A stretch of DNA of 33,554 bases from a virus: IMG/VR virus record IMGVR_UViG_3300045970_000743, positions 1 to 33,554 of that record. One strand, 5' to 3'. This document shows positions 6,810 to 15,555 of the stretch, in pieces. The notes under the pieces are model-generated. The model did no database searches, was not told the DNA's origin, and saw only the letters and a program-made list of their open reading frames with translations. The position numbers and the translations under genes are program-made. Numbering within the stretch: the stretch's first letter is position 1; the number at the start of each line of letters is the position of its first letter.

Positions 6810-7427
6810 ATGACTACCCTCTCCGAAGCTCTCAGCACCTTCCGCAAGACGATCATCAAGCACCGCGATCATGTTCAAGCGGTTACGAAGCGGCAGCCGA
6901 ACACCCCAGAAGAGTACGCCGCCTGCAACGAGGTAGCCACGGCGTATAACGCCTGCTTCCACATCATCTCCGGCGGCAAGAGCCGCGCTTTGAAGAGCGA
7001 AATCGATCCCTTGAATACAGCACGTACGCAGTACCTCAAGGAGGCTCGCAAGTTGAACACCGCCCTGAACAACCTGCTGCCCAAGGAGGATCGCCCGGTC
7101 ACCGGCGCCATGAAGGCCGCGGTTTCTCGTCGCGCCAAGGTCGCACGTGAGCAACTGCTTGCACAGCAGGTCATCACGATGGGTACCAACCTCTGCAGTC
7201 AAATCCAGAAAGCAACGTGGATCTCCGGCTCCGACCAAGACTACGATGGGTTCGCGATATTCAACCCGTGCACGGTCACCATCAACGGCGTGACGACGGA
7301 CGGCTACCGCGGCGGTCGTGAGTTCTTCGTGGCGAAGGACGTTGAACGAGACGGCCCAGTGAACCTCCACCGCGGGTACAGCATGCGTCGTCTGCGTGAG
7401 ATGTCCGCCGACCGCACGCCGTTCTAA
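6810..7427 (+). CDS. hypothetical early protein, 205 aa
   Basis: Last gene of the rightward arm, driven by promoter 5, with AAAGGA upstream. Residues 1-130 are lysine/arginine-rich and probably helical (e.g. SRRAKVAREQLLAQQVI). The last 60 residues contain strand-like segments and a Gly/Arg-rich DGYRGGREFF. No family is recognised; a nucleic-acid-binding role is possible from the basic character. Its TAA overlaps the TAG of the convergent o-spanin gene. Confidence 0.7.
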   Translation: MTTLSEALSTFRKTIIKHRDHVQAVTKRQPNTPEEYAACNEVATAYNACFHIISGGKSRALKSEIDPLNTARTQYLKEARKLNTALNNLLPKEDRPVTGAMKAAVSRRAKVAREQLLAQQVITMGTNLCSQIQKATWISGSDQDYDGFAIFNPCTVTINGVTTDGYRGGREFFVAKDVERDGPVNLHRGYSMRRLREMSADRTPF

Positions 7428-7663
7428 CGGTACACGTCCAGCGCGCTGAGCGCTTGTTCAAGCCTGGCCCGTAGAACGAGCACGTAGTCCACCAAGCTGC
7501 GCAGCTTCTGGTCCGTCGCCGCGTCCTTCGGGAAGGTTGGCTTCTCGGGTAGCTCGATGACCGGTGGGACCGGTGGCTTGATGATCCGGACCTCGGCAGG
7601 CGGAGCAGTGGCACAAGATGCCAAACCTACGGCGAAGGCGATGCAGTACAGGAAATGTCTCAT
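7424..7663 (-). CDS. outer-membrane spanin lipoprotein (Rz1-like)
   Basis: A 79-residue protein with an N-terminal signal sequence and lipobox L14-A15-S16-C17. The mature part has the proline-rich stretch (KPPVPPVIELPEKP) usual for o-spanins, followed by a short helix. Its start forms an ATGA overlap with the end of the inner spanin gene. Together they would bridge the inner and outer membranes at the last step of lysis. Rz1 is often embedded within Rz; here the two are in tandem. Assignment rests on lipobox, proline content and neighbour. Confidence 0.8.
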   Translation of the reverse strand: MRHFLYCIAFAVGLASCATAPPAEVRIIKPPVPPVIELPEKPTFPKDAATDQKLRSLVDYVLVLRARLEQALSALDVYR

Positions 7664-7980
7664 TTGCCGATCTCATCAAACAGCCAGTCCAGCTTAGCCG
7701 GGCACTCACTCGGGATGGTCACGTACTGGACACGAGCGCGCGCCTTGCTGAGCTCCGCCTTGACCTGAGCCGTTGCGGTCTCAGCTTGTGCCTGCTTCTT
7801 CGCAACCTCGTCACGGGCTGAGGTGATCTCCTTGACCTGAGCCAGGGCGGTGTCACGCTCCACGGTAATGGCTGCCACCTTCGTGGTCAGATCCTCAGCC
7901 TCCGCCTTCAGGTGGTGCACGTACCACATAGCAGCGGCTACAAGTGCGGCGAGGATGAGGGCGGCGTAGAGCTTAACCAT
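7660..7980 (-). CDS. inner-membrane spanin (Rz-like)
   Basis: ATG at 7980 gives a 106-residue protein; an in-frame GTG at 8007 would add 9 residues inside the previous gene. Residues about 3-20 form a transmembrane anchor (LYAALILAALVAAAMWYV). They are followed by a long Ala/Glu/Lys/Gln-rich coiled coil (about 25-85) and a short C-terminal segment with one Cys. This is the standard i-spanin layout. It partners the downstream lipoprotein and overlaps the upstream holin-like gene by 8 bp. Confidence 0.8.
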   Translation of the reverse strand: MVKLYAALILAALVAAAMWYVHHLKAEAEDLTTKVAAITVERDTALAQVKEITSARDEVAKKQAQAETATAQVKAELSKARARVQYVTIPSECPAKLDWLFDEIGK

Positions 7981-8395
7981 GGAATGTCTTGTAGATGGAT
8001 ACTGCACCCATTAGGAGCGAGCCCAACAGAGCGACCATAGCCCAGCCGCCCTTGAGGAAGGACTTGTCGCCCTCGATGGTGGTGAGCCGAGCTTCAAGGG
8101 ACTTGAAGTCCTTGTGTAGACCGACGAGGTCAGCTTGTTCTAACATACGTGTTACTTTCTCGATGTCCTTCTGCATCTGCAGAAGGTCGACCATTCGAAT
8201 GTGGTCGATGATGTGTTTAGATGGGTCGAGCCCGGTGAAGTACACCTTGATGCCACTCACCGTGTCAACTACCGTGTGGAGGTCCTCCTGCAGGTGGGAC
8301 ATGTTTACATCGGCACGTTGGTCACGCTCCTTGCGGGCAACATTTGCCGCCTCGAGCAACACGATAATCTTGTCGTACTGTTCATTGTCCTGCAT
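7973..8395 (-). CDS. holin-like C-tail-anchored membrane protein
   Basis: 140 residues. A long helical/coiled-coil cytoplasmic part (about 1-112) ends in a single hydrophobic segment near 117-135 (WAMVALLGSLLMGAVSIY). This is the XhlA-like arrangement (coiled coil then one membrane span) seen in some phage holin or lysis-accessory proteins. It is preceded by AGGAGGAAG. Directly upstream of the spanins, a role in lysis is likely. Holin activity itself is inferred from topology and position. Confidence 0.5.
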   Translation of the reverse strand: MQDNEQYDKIIVLLEAANVARKERDQRADVNMSHLQEDLHTVVDTVSGIKVYFTGLDPSKHIIDHIRMVDLLQMQKDIEKVTRMLEQADLVGLHKDFKSLEARLTTIEGDKSFLKGGWAMVALLGSLLMGAVSIYKTFHG

Positions 8396-8407
8396 GTCTT
8401 CCTCCTG

Positions 8408-8671
8408 TTAGCAGTCTTGGGCGGTGGCGAATTCGGGCAACGACTTGAGATAGGTGTAGATGCCAGTCAAGAGGGGCTCGGTGAGACTGACGGTAGCCTG
8501 GTACATCTTCGCGTTGATGGGCGGCTTGCCCTCCTCACGAAGAGCCATCGTAGGGTATGTATTTACCCGGAAGGCCACTTGCGCCTTGTTGCCCTCAAAC
8601 TGGCCTACGTTGATGTAGGCGTTCTCGATAACGAGACCGCTTGGTAGGGTTACGCTGTGCTGTAGTGCCAT
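8408..8671 (-). CDS. small conserved-looking protein, 87 aa
   Basis: Preceded by AAAGGAGC. The protein begins MALQHSVTLPSGLVIENAYI and has alternating beta-type segments, with one C-terminal Cys. It lies between the last fibre gene and the lysis genes. It could be a small virion or fibre-associated protein; I do not recognise a named family. Confidence 0.6.
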   Translation of the reverse strand: MALQHSVTLPSGLVIENAYINVGQFEGNKAQVAFRVNTYPTMALREEGKPPINAKMYQATVSLTEPLLTGIYTYLKSLPEFATAQDC

Positions 8672-8683
8672 GTTCGTGCTCCT

Positions 8684-9397
8684 TTAGGCGACGGCCGCAT
8701 TGCTACGCGGATCGATCCAGTTTGTGCCGTTCCAGACCGTAGGGACCGGGCCGGCGGTTGCATCGGTTACCACGCAGATCTGACCAACCACTGTGCCCGT
8801 AGGCAGGGTTGTGAGTGTTGCAGGTGGCAGGACGAGTGCATCAAGATCGGACTTGCGAACCAAGTCGGTGGCTGCAGATGCAGATGAGGCCCGGTTGATG
8901 GTGGCGTACACCGTGCTGCCAAAGACGTTATCTTGAATGCGTAGCACCCCCGCGATGCCGATGACTGGTTGGTTCGTGTCATCGCCGAACAGTTGAAATA
9001 CGTCGTTCTGGCTGCTGTCCTTCAGTGTCAGCAATCCTCGAACACCAGTAGGTCCGCCGATCTGCACGTTCGTGGTCGAGCCGCCAAAGTTTACACGAAA
9101 TGCTCCTTGACCACCAAATGTACCCCCGTTGTTTACCTGAATGACCCCGTCAGATCCACCGGGCGACACGGCCACGGTGTTCCATAACGCGCTGGTGCCG
9201 TCGGTAGTCAGGTATTTACCGCCTTGCCCGGCCTGACTTGGTAGTCCGGACCCGGTTGAAAGTGCAGAGACCGTTCCCGTGCTGTCCAGGATGTTTAGGG
9301 TGTTGTCGCTCTTGGCGAAGACGGTCAAGTGACCCGACGTCGGTGTAGCGGGGGTGTCGGTGCCTTCGTTGAAGACAAGTGATGCTGGTGTAGTCAT
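8684..9397 (-). CDS. fibre-type repeat protein, 237 aa
   Basis: Low-complexity Gly/Ser/Thr-rich beta-structured protein typical of phage fibres. It contains one copy of the QxNNGGxFGG module (near residue 88) also present in the neighbouring fibre proteins. Its C-terminus (ATLTTLPTGTVVGQICVVTD and onward) closely parallels the end of the 979-residue protein upstream, including a W-x-D motif and a final AxVA. Probably a minor fibre or an alternative tip. AAGGAAACC precedes the ATG. Confidence 0.7.
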   Translation of the reverse strand: MTTPASLVFNEGTDTPATPTSGHLTVFAKSDNTLNILDSTGTVSALSTGSGLPSQAGQGGKYLTTDGTSALWNTVAVSPGGSDGVIQVNNGGTFGGQGAFRVNFGGSTTNVQIGGPTGVRGLLTLKDSSQNDVFQLFGDDTNQPVIGIAGVLRIQDNVFGSTVYATINRASSASAATDLVRKSDLDALVLPPATLTTLPTGTVVGQICVVTDATAGPVPTVWNGTNWIDPRSNAAVA

Positions 9398-9406
9398 TTG
9401 GTTTCC

Positions 9407-12346
9407 TTAGGCTACGGTTGCGTGGGTACCGGCGTCTTTCCAGGTAGAGCCGTCGGAGTAGCAGAGAGCTCCAGCACCTGAGTTGGCGTTAGAGACGGTG
9501 ATCATCAAGCCAGCTACCGGTGTGGGCAGCGTGGTGAGGGTGTAGACTGGGGCTGGGTAGGCCCAGGTAGGCGCAGTGCTTGAGCCGCTTGACGTGAGCG
9601 TTTGGCCAGATGAACCGGCTGCCCAACCCGACCCTAACTGGAACTCACCGTTTGGTCCAATACGTAGCCTATCGGTCCCGGCGGTGGATATCCGAACTGA
9701 ACCGGCACCAGAAGAGCTTGCTCCTTGCGCAAAGAAGCGGCCACCGTAGGTAGTCGTGCCTCCGGAGTAGTAGTCGCCGGAGTTAAAGTAGGTATTGCCA
9801 CCGCCGTAAATTGTTCCACCTTCAGCGTGGAATATTGAACCATATGCGGTGTCTGTTCCGACGTAGTTACCGGCTATTCCCTCTATGTTCCCCGCCAAGG
9901 TCGCGCCGCCGGTCGCGGCGGCCGTTAACAGTCTCAACACGCGTCCTACGGCGGCAACATATGTACCGTAGGTCCCAAGTTGTAGTGATCCATCGGTGCC
10001 GCTGTTGCCTACTCGCAAGTTATTGCTTGCGTACGTTAGACTGCTTGATCCGCCAAACGCACCGCTTGAGTTGAACTGTACTTGTGTGTTCGATCCCGCC
10101 GGCGTACCAGCCGATACCGTGCCCCAAGAGGTAGTCGTGCCATTCGTGGTCAGGTACTTGCCGGAGTTGCCGGTCTGTGCCGGTGCAAGCCCATCAAATG
10201 CGGCCGTAGCAGTGGTCTGTCCCGTGCCGCCGTTGGCGACGGGTAGTGCCGTGCCCGACAGGGTAATGGCTAACGTTCCACTCGTGGTGATGGGTGAGCC
10301 GGTGACCGAGAGGAACGCAGGAACTGAAGCGGCGACTGAGGTGACTGCACCCGGTGTAAAGCCAAGCGCAGTCGTCACGTCACCTGACGTCAACGTAACC
10401 GCACCAACACGGGTGTTGAAGCTCTCGACGAGCTGTGCCCCGTTGTACTTCAAACCGTCTGGACCTACGGTTAGTCTGTTCGGCGTGACTGACGTGCTTG
10501 CGCCATCGAGTACTACCCGACCACCGGTCATGACCGATGAGGTGTTCGTCAGCGCCTCAGCCGTGATGGTCGCACCCGATACGTACCCACCGGCGATACC
10601 CGTCGGCAAGACCCCGGTGCTGATCGACACGTTTCCTGTGGACTGGTACGCGGTCGTGACGTCGGAGCCGGCGATATCGATGCTGCCACCAGGCACGGTC
10701 TCTCCGGTCGGGGTGTAAACCGTGTCACCGGATGAGGCGTAGAACTGTCCACCCGCCCGGGTGTCCATCACCCCGGTGCCGCCCAAGAAGTCCAGCGCTC
10801 GGCTGGACTGGAGGCGAATGCTGCCGCTTGGGTAGGCGGTCAGCACCGTGGCGGCGTTGAACGTCAAGGTCGAGGTGTAGCCGCCGGAGCCCAAGGTCAG
10901 GTCAGCGGTGCTTGATCCGGGCGTGTCGACGAAGGTGAGCGCGGCAGAAGCCGCGCTCACGCCGGCCAGGTTGTACTGGATCTGAGTGGTACTGCCGGCA
11001 ACCGAGGTAGGTGTAAACCCAAGCGCGGTGGTGATATCGGTGCTCGACAGGGTAACTGCACCGGTCCGGGTGTTGAACGACGTTACGCCCGACGGATCGG
11101 TCCAGAGCGGGGTCAGTGTACTACCACGAGAGGTCAAGACCTGCCCCGAGGTGCCGGTTGAATAGGTGATCGTTAGCGGGTCAAACAGGTTGTAACTGCC
11201 GTACTGTGTAAAGATGGTGTATTCAAAGCCAGCCCCGGTCTTGATCTTGACTTCATTACCATAAAGCTCTACAGTTCCACGCACCCCATAGTCATTCCGA
11301 CCGCTCTGTAGGTAAAGTGTGCCGGGTGTCCCGGATCCTTGAGCATCACCACCGCTAATAGTGCAAGCAGCACCATTAGTTCCATAAAGCCCTTTACCAG
11401 CCACAAGAAATGCTGCGCCTACACCTGGCGAACTGTCACCACCCAGTGTAAGCCTACCACCTTGACGGTTGTTGTCAGTGTAGGTAGCGCCTTCCAGGAT
11501 TAGGTCAAACCGATTGGCAGTTGTCGTATTACCAAGTGACCAGATGACCGATGGATTGTACGTGATGCTGTCGGTAGCTTGCTTGATTGTGCTGCCGAAG
11601 ACGCCCAACGAAGGTGTACTGTTGTTCCAGGTAAGACCGTTAGTCCCACCAAATGCTGTGCCATTGTTGTACTGTAGCTGCGTGTCTGTTCCACCTGCGA
11701 AGGCTGGTGTCGATGCCACATTGATGAGGTCCCCGTCAAGCACGAGGCTGCCATCAACCGCGATGTTCTCCACGTACAGTACCTGACTGTTTGGCTGCAC
11801 CGTAAAGGTCTCACCCGCTGGGATGTAGGTAGGCGTCTGCTTGCCATCGGGAGCAGCAGCCCACACCAAGCCAGTCGATGCGGTGCTGTCCGCCTTCAGG
11901 ACCTGGCCGTTCGTGCCAACCGGCAGTCGTGCATCAGCCGAGGAGTAGGTGTAGAGGTCGCCCTTCGTGGTCAGTGGAGATACAGATCCGCCACCTCCTC
12001 CTGAGCCAAGGACCGAGCCATCGGCCTTGAAGACCTGCCAACCCACCGTGTCGAGGTAGGACAGGCGGTAGCCGTCCTGCAGGGTCACCGTCGAGGTCAG
12101 GACAACTGTGCCTTTCTTGACTTGGGCCGTAATGGTGCCGCCGGTACTGACCACCGAGATCACCTTGACCTGGCGCTGTGTAGCGGCAGCAGGAGATGCC
12201 ACGATGGTGAAGGTGCCGCTCGAACTGCCTTGGTCGGAACCAGCAAGTGCACCCGCATCGGTCATGTCGACCCAGGTCACGGCCCAGTCGACGGTCCCGG
12301 TGGTGACGAGTGAGAGTGTCTCAGATGTTGTTGTTAGGAATAGCAT
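9407..12346 (-). CDS. long tail fibre protein, 979 aa
   Basis: The longest gene in the window. It is built from fibre modules: SPLTTKGDLYTY...RLPVGTNGQVL around 125-160, three or more QxNxxGxxGG units, and two SFNTRxGAVTL / TTALGFTP units, plus a Gly/Ser linker near residue 118. Such repeats form trimeric beta-rich shafts. The C-terminus (TLTTLPTPVAGLMITVSNA) resembles that of the next gene. The start overlaps the previous stop by one base (TAATG). Receptor binding is the expected role; the ligand is unknown. Confidence 0.75.
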   Translation of the reverse strand: MLFLTTTSETLSLVTTGTVDWAVTWVDMTDAGALAGSDQGSSSGTFTIVASPAAATQRQVKVISVVSTGGTITAQVKKGTVVLTSTVTLQDGYRLSYLDTVGWQVFKADGSVLGSGGGGGSVSPLTTKGDLYTYSSADARLPVGTNGQVLKADSTASTGLVWAAAPDGKQTPTYIPAGETFTVQPNSQVLYVENIAVDGSLVLDGDLINVASTPAFAGGTDTQLQYNNGTAFGGTNGLTWNNSTPSLGVFGSTIKQATDSITYNPSVIWSLGNTTTANRFDLILEGATYTDNNRQGGRLTLGGDSSPGVGAAFLVAGKGLYGTNGAACTISGGDAQGSGTPGTLYLQSGRNDYGVRGTVELYGNEVKIKTGAGFEYTIFTQYGSYNLFDPLTITYSTGTSGQVLTSRGSTLTPLWTDPSGVTSFNTRTGAVTLSSTDITTALGFTPTSVAGSTTQIQYNLAGVSAASAALTFVDTPGSSTADLTLGSGGYTSTLTFNAATVLTAYPSGSIRLQSSRALDFLGGTGVMDTRAGGQFYASSGDTVYTPTGETVPGGSIDIAGSDVTTAYQSTGNVSISTGVLPTGIAGGYVSGATITAEALTNTSSVMTGGRVVLDGASTSVTPNRLTVGPDGLKYNGAQLVESFNTRVGAVTLTSGDVTTALGFTPGAVTSVAASVPAFLSVTGSPITTSGTLAITLSGTALPVANGGTGQTTATAAFDGLAPAQTGNSGKYLTTNGTTTSWGTVSAGTPAGSNTQVQFNSSGAFGGSSSLTYASNNLRVGNSGTDGSLQLGTYGTYVAAVGRVLRLLTAAATGGATLAGNIEGIAGNYVGTDTAYGSIFHAEGGTIYGGGNTYFNSGDYYSGGTTTYGGRFFAQGASSSGAGSVRISTAGTDRLRIGPNGEFQLGSGWAAGSSGQTLTSSGSSTAPTWAYPAPVYTLTTLPTPVAGLMITVSNANSGAGALCYSDGSTWKDAGTHATVA

Positions 12347-13218
12347 TAGAACGCCCTCAGTGCTGAGTATTTAGAGACCTGGCGGGGCGTAAGTCCACCT
12401 CCAGCCGAACTCCATATCGGCGACGCGCTGGGTCCCTGCGAGGTCAGCACCTGGCCGGCGGTGCCCGTGTCGACAGCCGGACCCACGCCGAATGAGCCAT
12501 TCGGGTTCAGTTGAAGTTGTGTGGATCCACCGGGGGCGAACGCAATCGTCGCATCACCGGTCGAGACGGATGGTCCAGTGATGAACCCAATGCTGCCGGT
12601 ACTACCCCCAGTCGATGCACCGGCTACGTCAAAGTAAATGTTACCCGTTACCTGGCCACTTGGCACAAGAAACGCCATCGATCCACTGATGTCTCCACCA
12701 CCGGTCGAAGCGTTGAACCCACCACCATACGCGGTAGTGCCATCGTCGTTCGCGCTGCCAACCTGAAAGTAAGCACCCTGAGCGACGTGTCCAGTAGACG
12801 TGTTCGTCGTACCGCCGCCTTTGATCGTGAGGTCTTGACCATTGCTCGGGGTCGTGCTGTCACCGGTCCCGCCGTAACCACTAAGCTCCCAGGAGCTAGG
12901 TCCACCGAGTGAAGTTATCGCGCCAAGCACCTGGAGCTTCTGTGCGCTAACGTCCCACGTAAAGCCTGCATCTCCGGCAAGCACCCCGCTGTTGTTGAAC
13001 TGGACCGCCTTGTCCGGTGCCGCGGCGCCAACCGAGCCAGGTGCGGCCCACGACAAGTTGCCCGAACCGTCGGTGATGAGCGAGTACCCCGCGGTGCCCG
13101 CGTTTACGGGCAGCTTCAGGGAGTACGGTGCAGCCGCAGCGGTGGCATCGAGATTGATCGTACCGATGCTGAACTGGGCGCTCTTGGTGCCCCGCTGTAC
13201 AGGAATAAAGTTCTTCAA
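12346..13218 (-). CDS. fibre-type protein, 290 aa
   Basis: Starts at TTG 13218 with AAAGGGG upstream; no better in-frame start is seen before the inverted repeat at 13224-13287. Gly/Ser/Thr-rich, with a PDKAVQFNNSGVLAGDAGFT module near residue 70 and a GTAGQVLTSQGPSASPIW unit near the C-terminus, both shared in form with the other fibre genes. Probably part of the same fibre assembly. Confidence 0.7.
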   Translation of the reverse strand: MKNFIPVQRGTKSAQFSIGTINLDATAAAAPYSLKLPVNAGTAGYSLITDGSGNLSWAAPGSVGAAAPDKAVQFNNSGVLAGDAGFTWDVSAQKLQVLGAITSLGGPSSWELSGYGGTGDSTTPSNGQDLTIKGGGTTNTSTGHVAQGAYFQVGSANDDGTTAYGGGFNASTGGGDISGSMAFLVPSGQVTGNIYFDVAGASTGGSTGSIGFITGPSVSTGDATIAFAPGGSTQLQLNPNGSFGVGPAVDTGTAGQVLTSQGPSASPIWSSAGGGLTPRQVSKYSALRAF

Positions 13219-13223
13219 CGCAG

Positions 13224-13287
13224 CCCCTTTAGTTAGGACAGGAGGACCATTGCGGTCCTCCAGCGATGTCCTATTTATGCAAAGGGG
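13224..13287. repeat. nested inverted repeat between fibre genes
   Basis: Three nested arms: CCCCTTT/AAAGGGG (13224-13230 and 13281-13287), AGGACA/TGTCCT (13235-13240 and 13267-13272), and a perfect GGAGGACC/GGTCCTCC stem (13241-13248 and 13254-13261). No U-tract follows on either strand, so a simple Rho-independent terminator is not obvious. The ribosome site of the downstream gene lies in one outer arm. Confidence 0.65.
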
Positions 13288-13290
13288 ATG

Positions 13291-13977
13291 TTAGCTTGGG
13301 ATGCTGTAGTTGACGAGCAGGCGTGCTGAGCCGACCGTTGCGCCACCCGCGGAGTACGTGGCGATGAGTGCCTCAGGTGAGCCGTCGGGCAGGAGACCCG
13401 GGTTTGTCTGCCACACCGCGAGTTCCTGCAGGGAGTTGTCACCGGCGCCCATGTACTTGGCCGTGTCACCCGTGATGCCGACGGTGACCGTGGCGGTCCC
13501 GTCAAACACCGTGTCGACGATGCAGTTTACGTTCAAGATCACCGCGTTAGCCGGCAGCGTGAACATCGTGACTGGAGACGAGGCGCCGAAGGCGATGGTA
13601 GTCGTATCCGTGATATCCGTGGCACCTGAGGCGGTGTCGATCCAGGAGGTGTTGCCTGAGCCGTCGGTCTTGAGGACCTGGTTCGGTGAGCCACCTGAGG
13701 TCGGCAGGGTCAGCGTCCAGTCCGCCGTCATGCCCGTAGCTGGACGGGCGATGTTCAGCTTCCAGTCCGCACCCGCTTCTGTCGCGTCGCTGTTGATGAC
13801 GAGACCTGTGTCACTCGAGGCCTTGAACTGGTCGGCGGTGACCGCTACGTCGGCGGTGTCTCCGGAGTTCCGGACCTCGAGGGCACCGGAGTTATCCTTG
13901 AGACGAGGACCCGTCTTGCCGATACGGAAGTACGAGAGCGTGGTACCGATGAGATCGGCGAACAAGTGCTTGATCAT
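13291..13977 (-). CDS. fibre-type protein, 228 aa
   Basis: Preceded by AAGGAG. The N-terminus (MIKHLFADLIGTTLSYFRIG) differs from the other fibre genes. The middle has the SPNQVLKTDGSGNTSWID unit typical of fibre repeats. The C-terminal 110 residues look like a compact beta domain (FGASSPVTMFTLPANAVI...). Homing endonuclease gene 14022-14549, on the opposite strand, separates it from the next fibre gene upstream. Confidence 0.7.
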   Translation of the reverse strand: MIKHLFADLIGTTLSYFRIGKTGPRLKDNSGALEVRNSGDTADVAVTADQFKASSDTGLVINSDATEAGADWKLNIARPATGMTADWTLTLPTSGGSPNQVLKTDGSGNTSWIDTASGATDITDTTTIAFGASSPVTMFTLPANAVILNVNCIVDTVFDGTATVTVGITGDTAKYMGAGDNSLQELAVWQTNPGLLPDGSPEALIATYSAGGATVGSARLLVNYSIPS

Positions 13978-14003
13978 GAAATAAACTCCTTGGGGGTGTG
14001 GAA

Positions 14004-14015
14004 CTGTGATACAAT
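14004..14015 (+). promoter_or_regulatory. extended -10 promoter of the GIY-YIG gene
   Basis: TGATACAAT with the -10 hexamer TACAAT at 14010-14015 and no good -35. The expected transcription start, 7 bases on, falls on the ATG at 14022, so the mRNA may be leaderless. Confidence 0.5.
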
Positions 14016-14021
14016 CATGTT

Positions 14022-14549
14022 ATGACAAGTGGAACATACATCTGGTACAGAAACGAAGTCCCTATTTACGTCGGTAAAGGTTCATCAAAGCGAGCGCGAT
14101 CGCACACTTTAGGACGACGTAAACTGACTAAATTAGCGCAAGAACTTCTTAAAGATCCAAATGCCTTTAGACTGGAGTGGTTTCCGATGTCATCTGAAGA
14201 ACAAGCCTTCAACGCGGAGGAGTGGTTGGTGGAGTTCTTTGGTCGGGAAGATCTTGGCACTGGTTCTTTGTACAATCTGACGACAGGTGGTACGGGTGGT
14301 TCATCTCTCGGACCGAGAGCGAAGCAGCTCATTGGCGACAAGTCGAAGGCATATTGGGCAGATCCTGAATGGAGATCTAAGGTTCTTGCTAAGCGAACTG
14401 CAAGAAATGCTGACCCTGAGGTAAGAGCTCGCAAGAAAGCCGCCCAGAACAGACCAGAAGTCAAAGCCAAGAAGGCGGCAAGCCAGAGACGAGCCATCGC
14501 AAGTCTCTCCGCTGAGGAACGTGCAGTGTTTGGTAGGCCGAAGAAATAA
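14022..14549 (+). CDS. GIY-YIG homing endonuclease
   Basis: 175 residues. The N-terminal catalytic domain shows TYIWY (5-9) and IYVGKG (15-20) as the GIY and YIG elements, Arg/His residues at 24-28, and a catalytic-type Glu at 66-67 in FNAEEWLVEFFG, then NLTTGG at 85-90. The C-terminal 80 residues are basic with DPEVRARKKA and NRPEVKAKKA units, a NUMOD3-like DNA-binding tail. The gene faces against the surrounding fibre genes and ends one base before the next convergent stop. It has no ribosome site. It likely cuts a fibre gene of related phages lacking it and spreads by repair. Confidence 0.85.
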   Translation: MTSGTYIWYRNEVPIYVGKGSSKRARSHTLGRRKLTKLAQELLKDPNAFRLEWFPMSSEEQAFNAEEWLVEFFGREDLGTGSLYNLTTGGTGGSSLGPRAKQLIGDKSKAYWADPEWRSKVLAKRTARNADPEVRARKKAAQNRPEVKAKKAASQRRAIASLSAEERAVFGRPKK

Positions 14550-14550
14550 G

Positions 14551-15555
14551 TCATCGTTGTTGCAACTCAATGCTTATTAGACCTGAGCCCTGTGTAGACG
14601 AGCCGGGGTTGATGTAGAGCGACACCTGCGTGTCTACCACATATTTAAGTCCGCTGGTGCTTTGATAGCCACACGCCTCATACGGATCTATGTTAGTTTG
14701 AAGCGAGGAGTTATCAGCTGTGTCGCCGATGGTCATCGTAGCTCCGGTCCCATTCAAGGCGACATCCACGTAGGTGGTGATGACCTTTACGAATACGCCT
14801 GCGGGCACGATGAGTAAAGGGAAGATCGTGGTTACGTTGTACTGCCATGGGATGTCGACTACGCGGTTGCTGGCCCAGACAAGACCTGTAGTAGCCGTGC
14901 TGTCTGCAGTCAAGACCTGGTTGGCTGTGCCGACGGGCAGTCTCGTGCTTGCCGTCCCAGACCGGACAAAGATGTCACCTTTCGTCGTCAAGGGGCTGAG
15001 TGCCTCTCTCGTCGGTGCAGGTGAGGTGAAGGTCAGTCCACCACCGATGGGGTCGAAGTAGATCGACGCACCACCGGTAACTCCGGAGTTGTTGAACTGC
15101 AAGGCACCGATACCACCGCTGGGCAGGACCGTTGCCGTTACCGGCTCCAAGGTCAGGTTCGTTACTCGACCTTGGGCGTCGATGGTCAAGACAGGGGTCT
15201 GACTGGTGGTGCCATACGTCCCGGGCAACGGGAACACCGACGCCAAGGAGGTTACTGAGGAGTTCGCCGTTTTAGTGACGTCGCCCGTGAGTTCGGGGCT
15301 GAGGTTCAACCAACCGGACGATGTCCCGATGTAGACCTCGCCGCTGTCCGTGCTGAGGTAGATAGATCCAACGGACAGCGCAGGGCGGTTCGCCAAGAGC
15401 CCGACGTTGAGGTCCACGGTGCCCTCGGTCGTGACGAACCCTGAGCCGTTCAAGATCGATGCGTTCTTGTTCCACTGCGCCATCAAGGCGAGCCACTCCC
15501 GTGGGACCAGCCCGCGCTTGTCGGCGATGGGGATATTGACCGGTAAGGTGCTCAT
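14551..15555 (-). CDS. fibre-type protein, 334 aa
   Basis: Starts at ATG 15555, one base overlapping the previous stop. Residues 1-30 (PIADKRGLVPREWLALMAQW) resemble N-terminal segments of podovirus fibre-associated proteins. The middle holds IGALQFNNSGVTGGASIYFD and SPLTTKGDIFV...RLPVGTANQVL modules, near-copies of those in the 979-residue fibre. The C-terminal part (from about 245) is a distinct beta domain. Probable tail fibre component. Confidence 0.7.
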   Translation of the reverse strand: MSTLPVNIPIADKRGLVPREWLALMAQWNKNASILNGSGFVTTEGTVDLNVGLLANRPALSVGSIYLSTDSGEVYIGTSSGWLNLSPELTGDVTKTANSSVTSLASVFPLPGTYGTTSQTPVLTIDAQGRVTNLTLEPVTATVLPSGGIGALQFNNSGVTGGASIYFDPIGGGLTFTSPAPTREALSPLTTKGDIFVRSGTASTRLPVGTANQVLTADSTATTGLVWASNRVVDIPWQYNVTTIFPLLIVPAGVFVKVITTYVDVALNGTGATMTIGDTADNSSLQTNIDPYEACGYQSTSGLKYVVDTQVSLYINPGSSTQGSGLISIELQQR

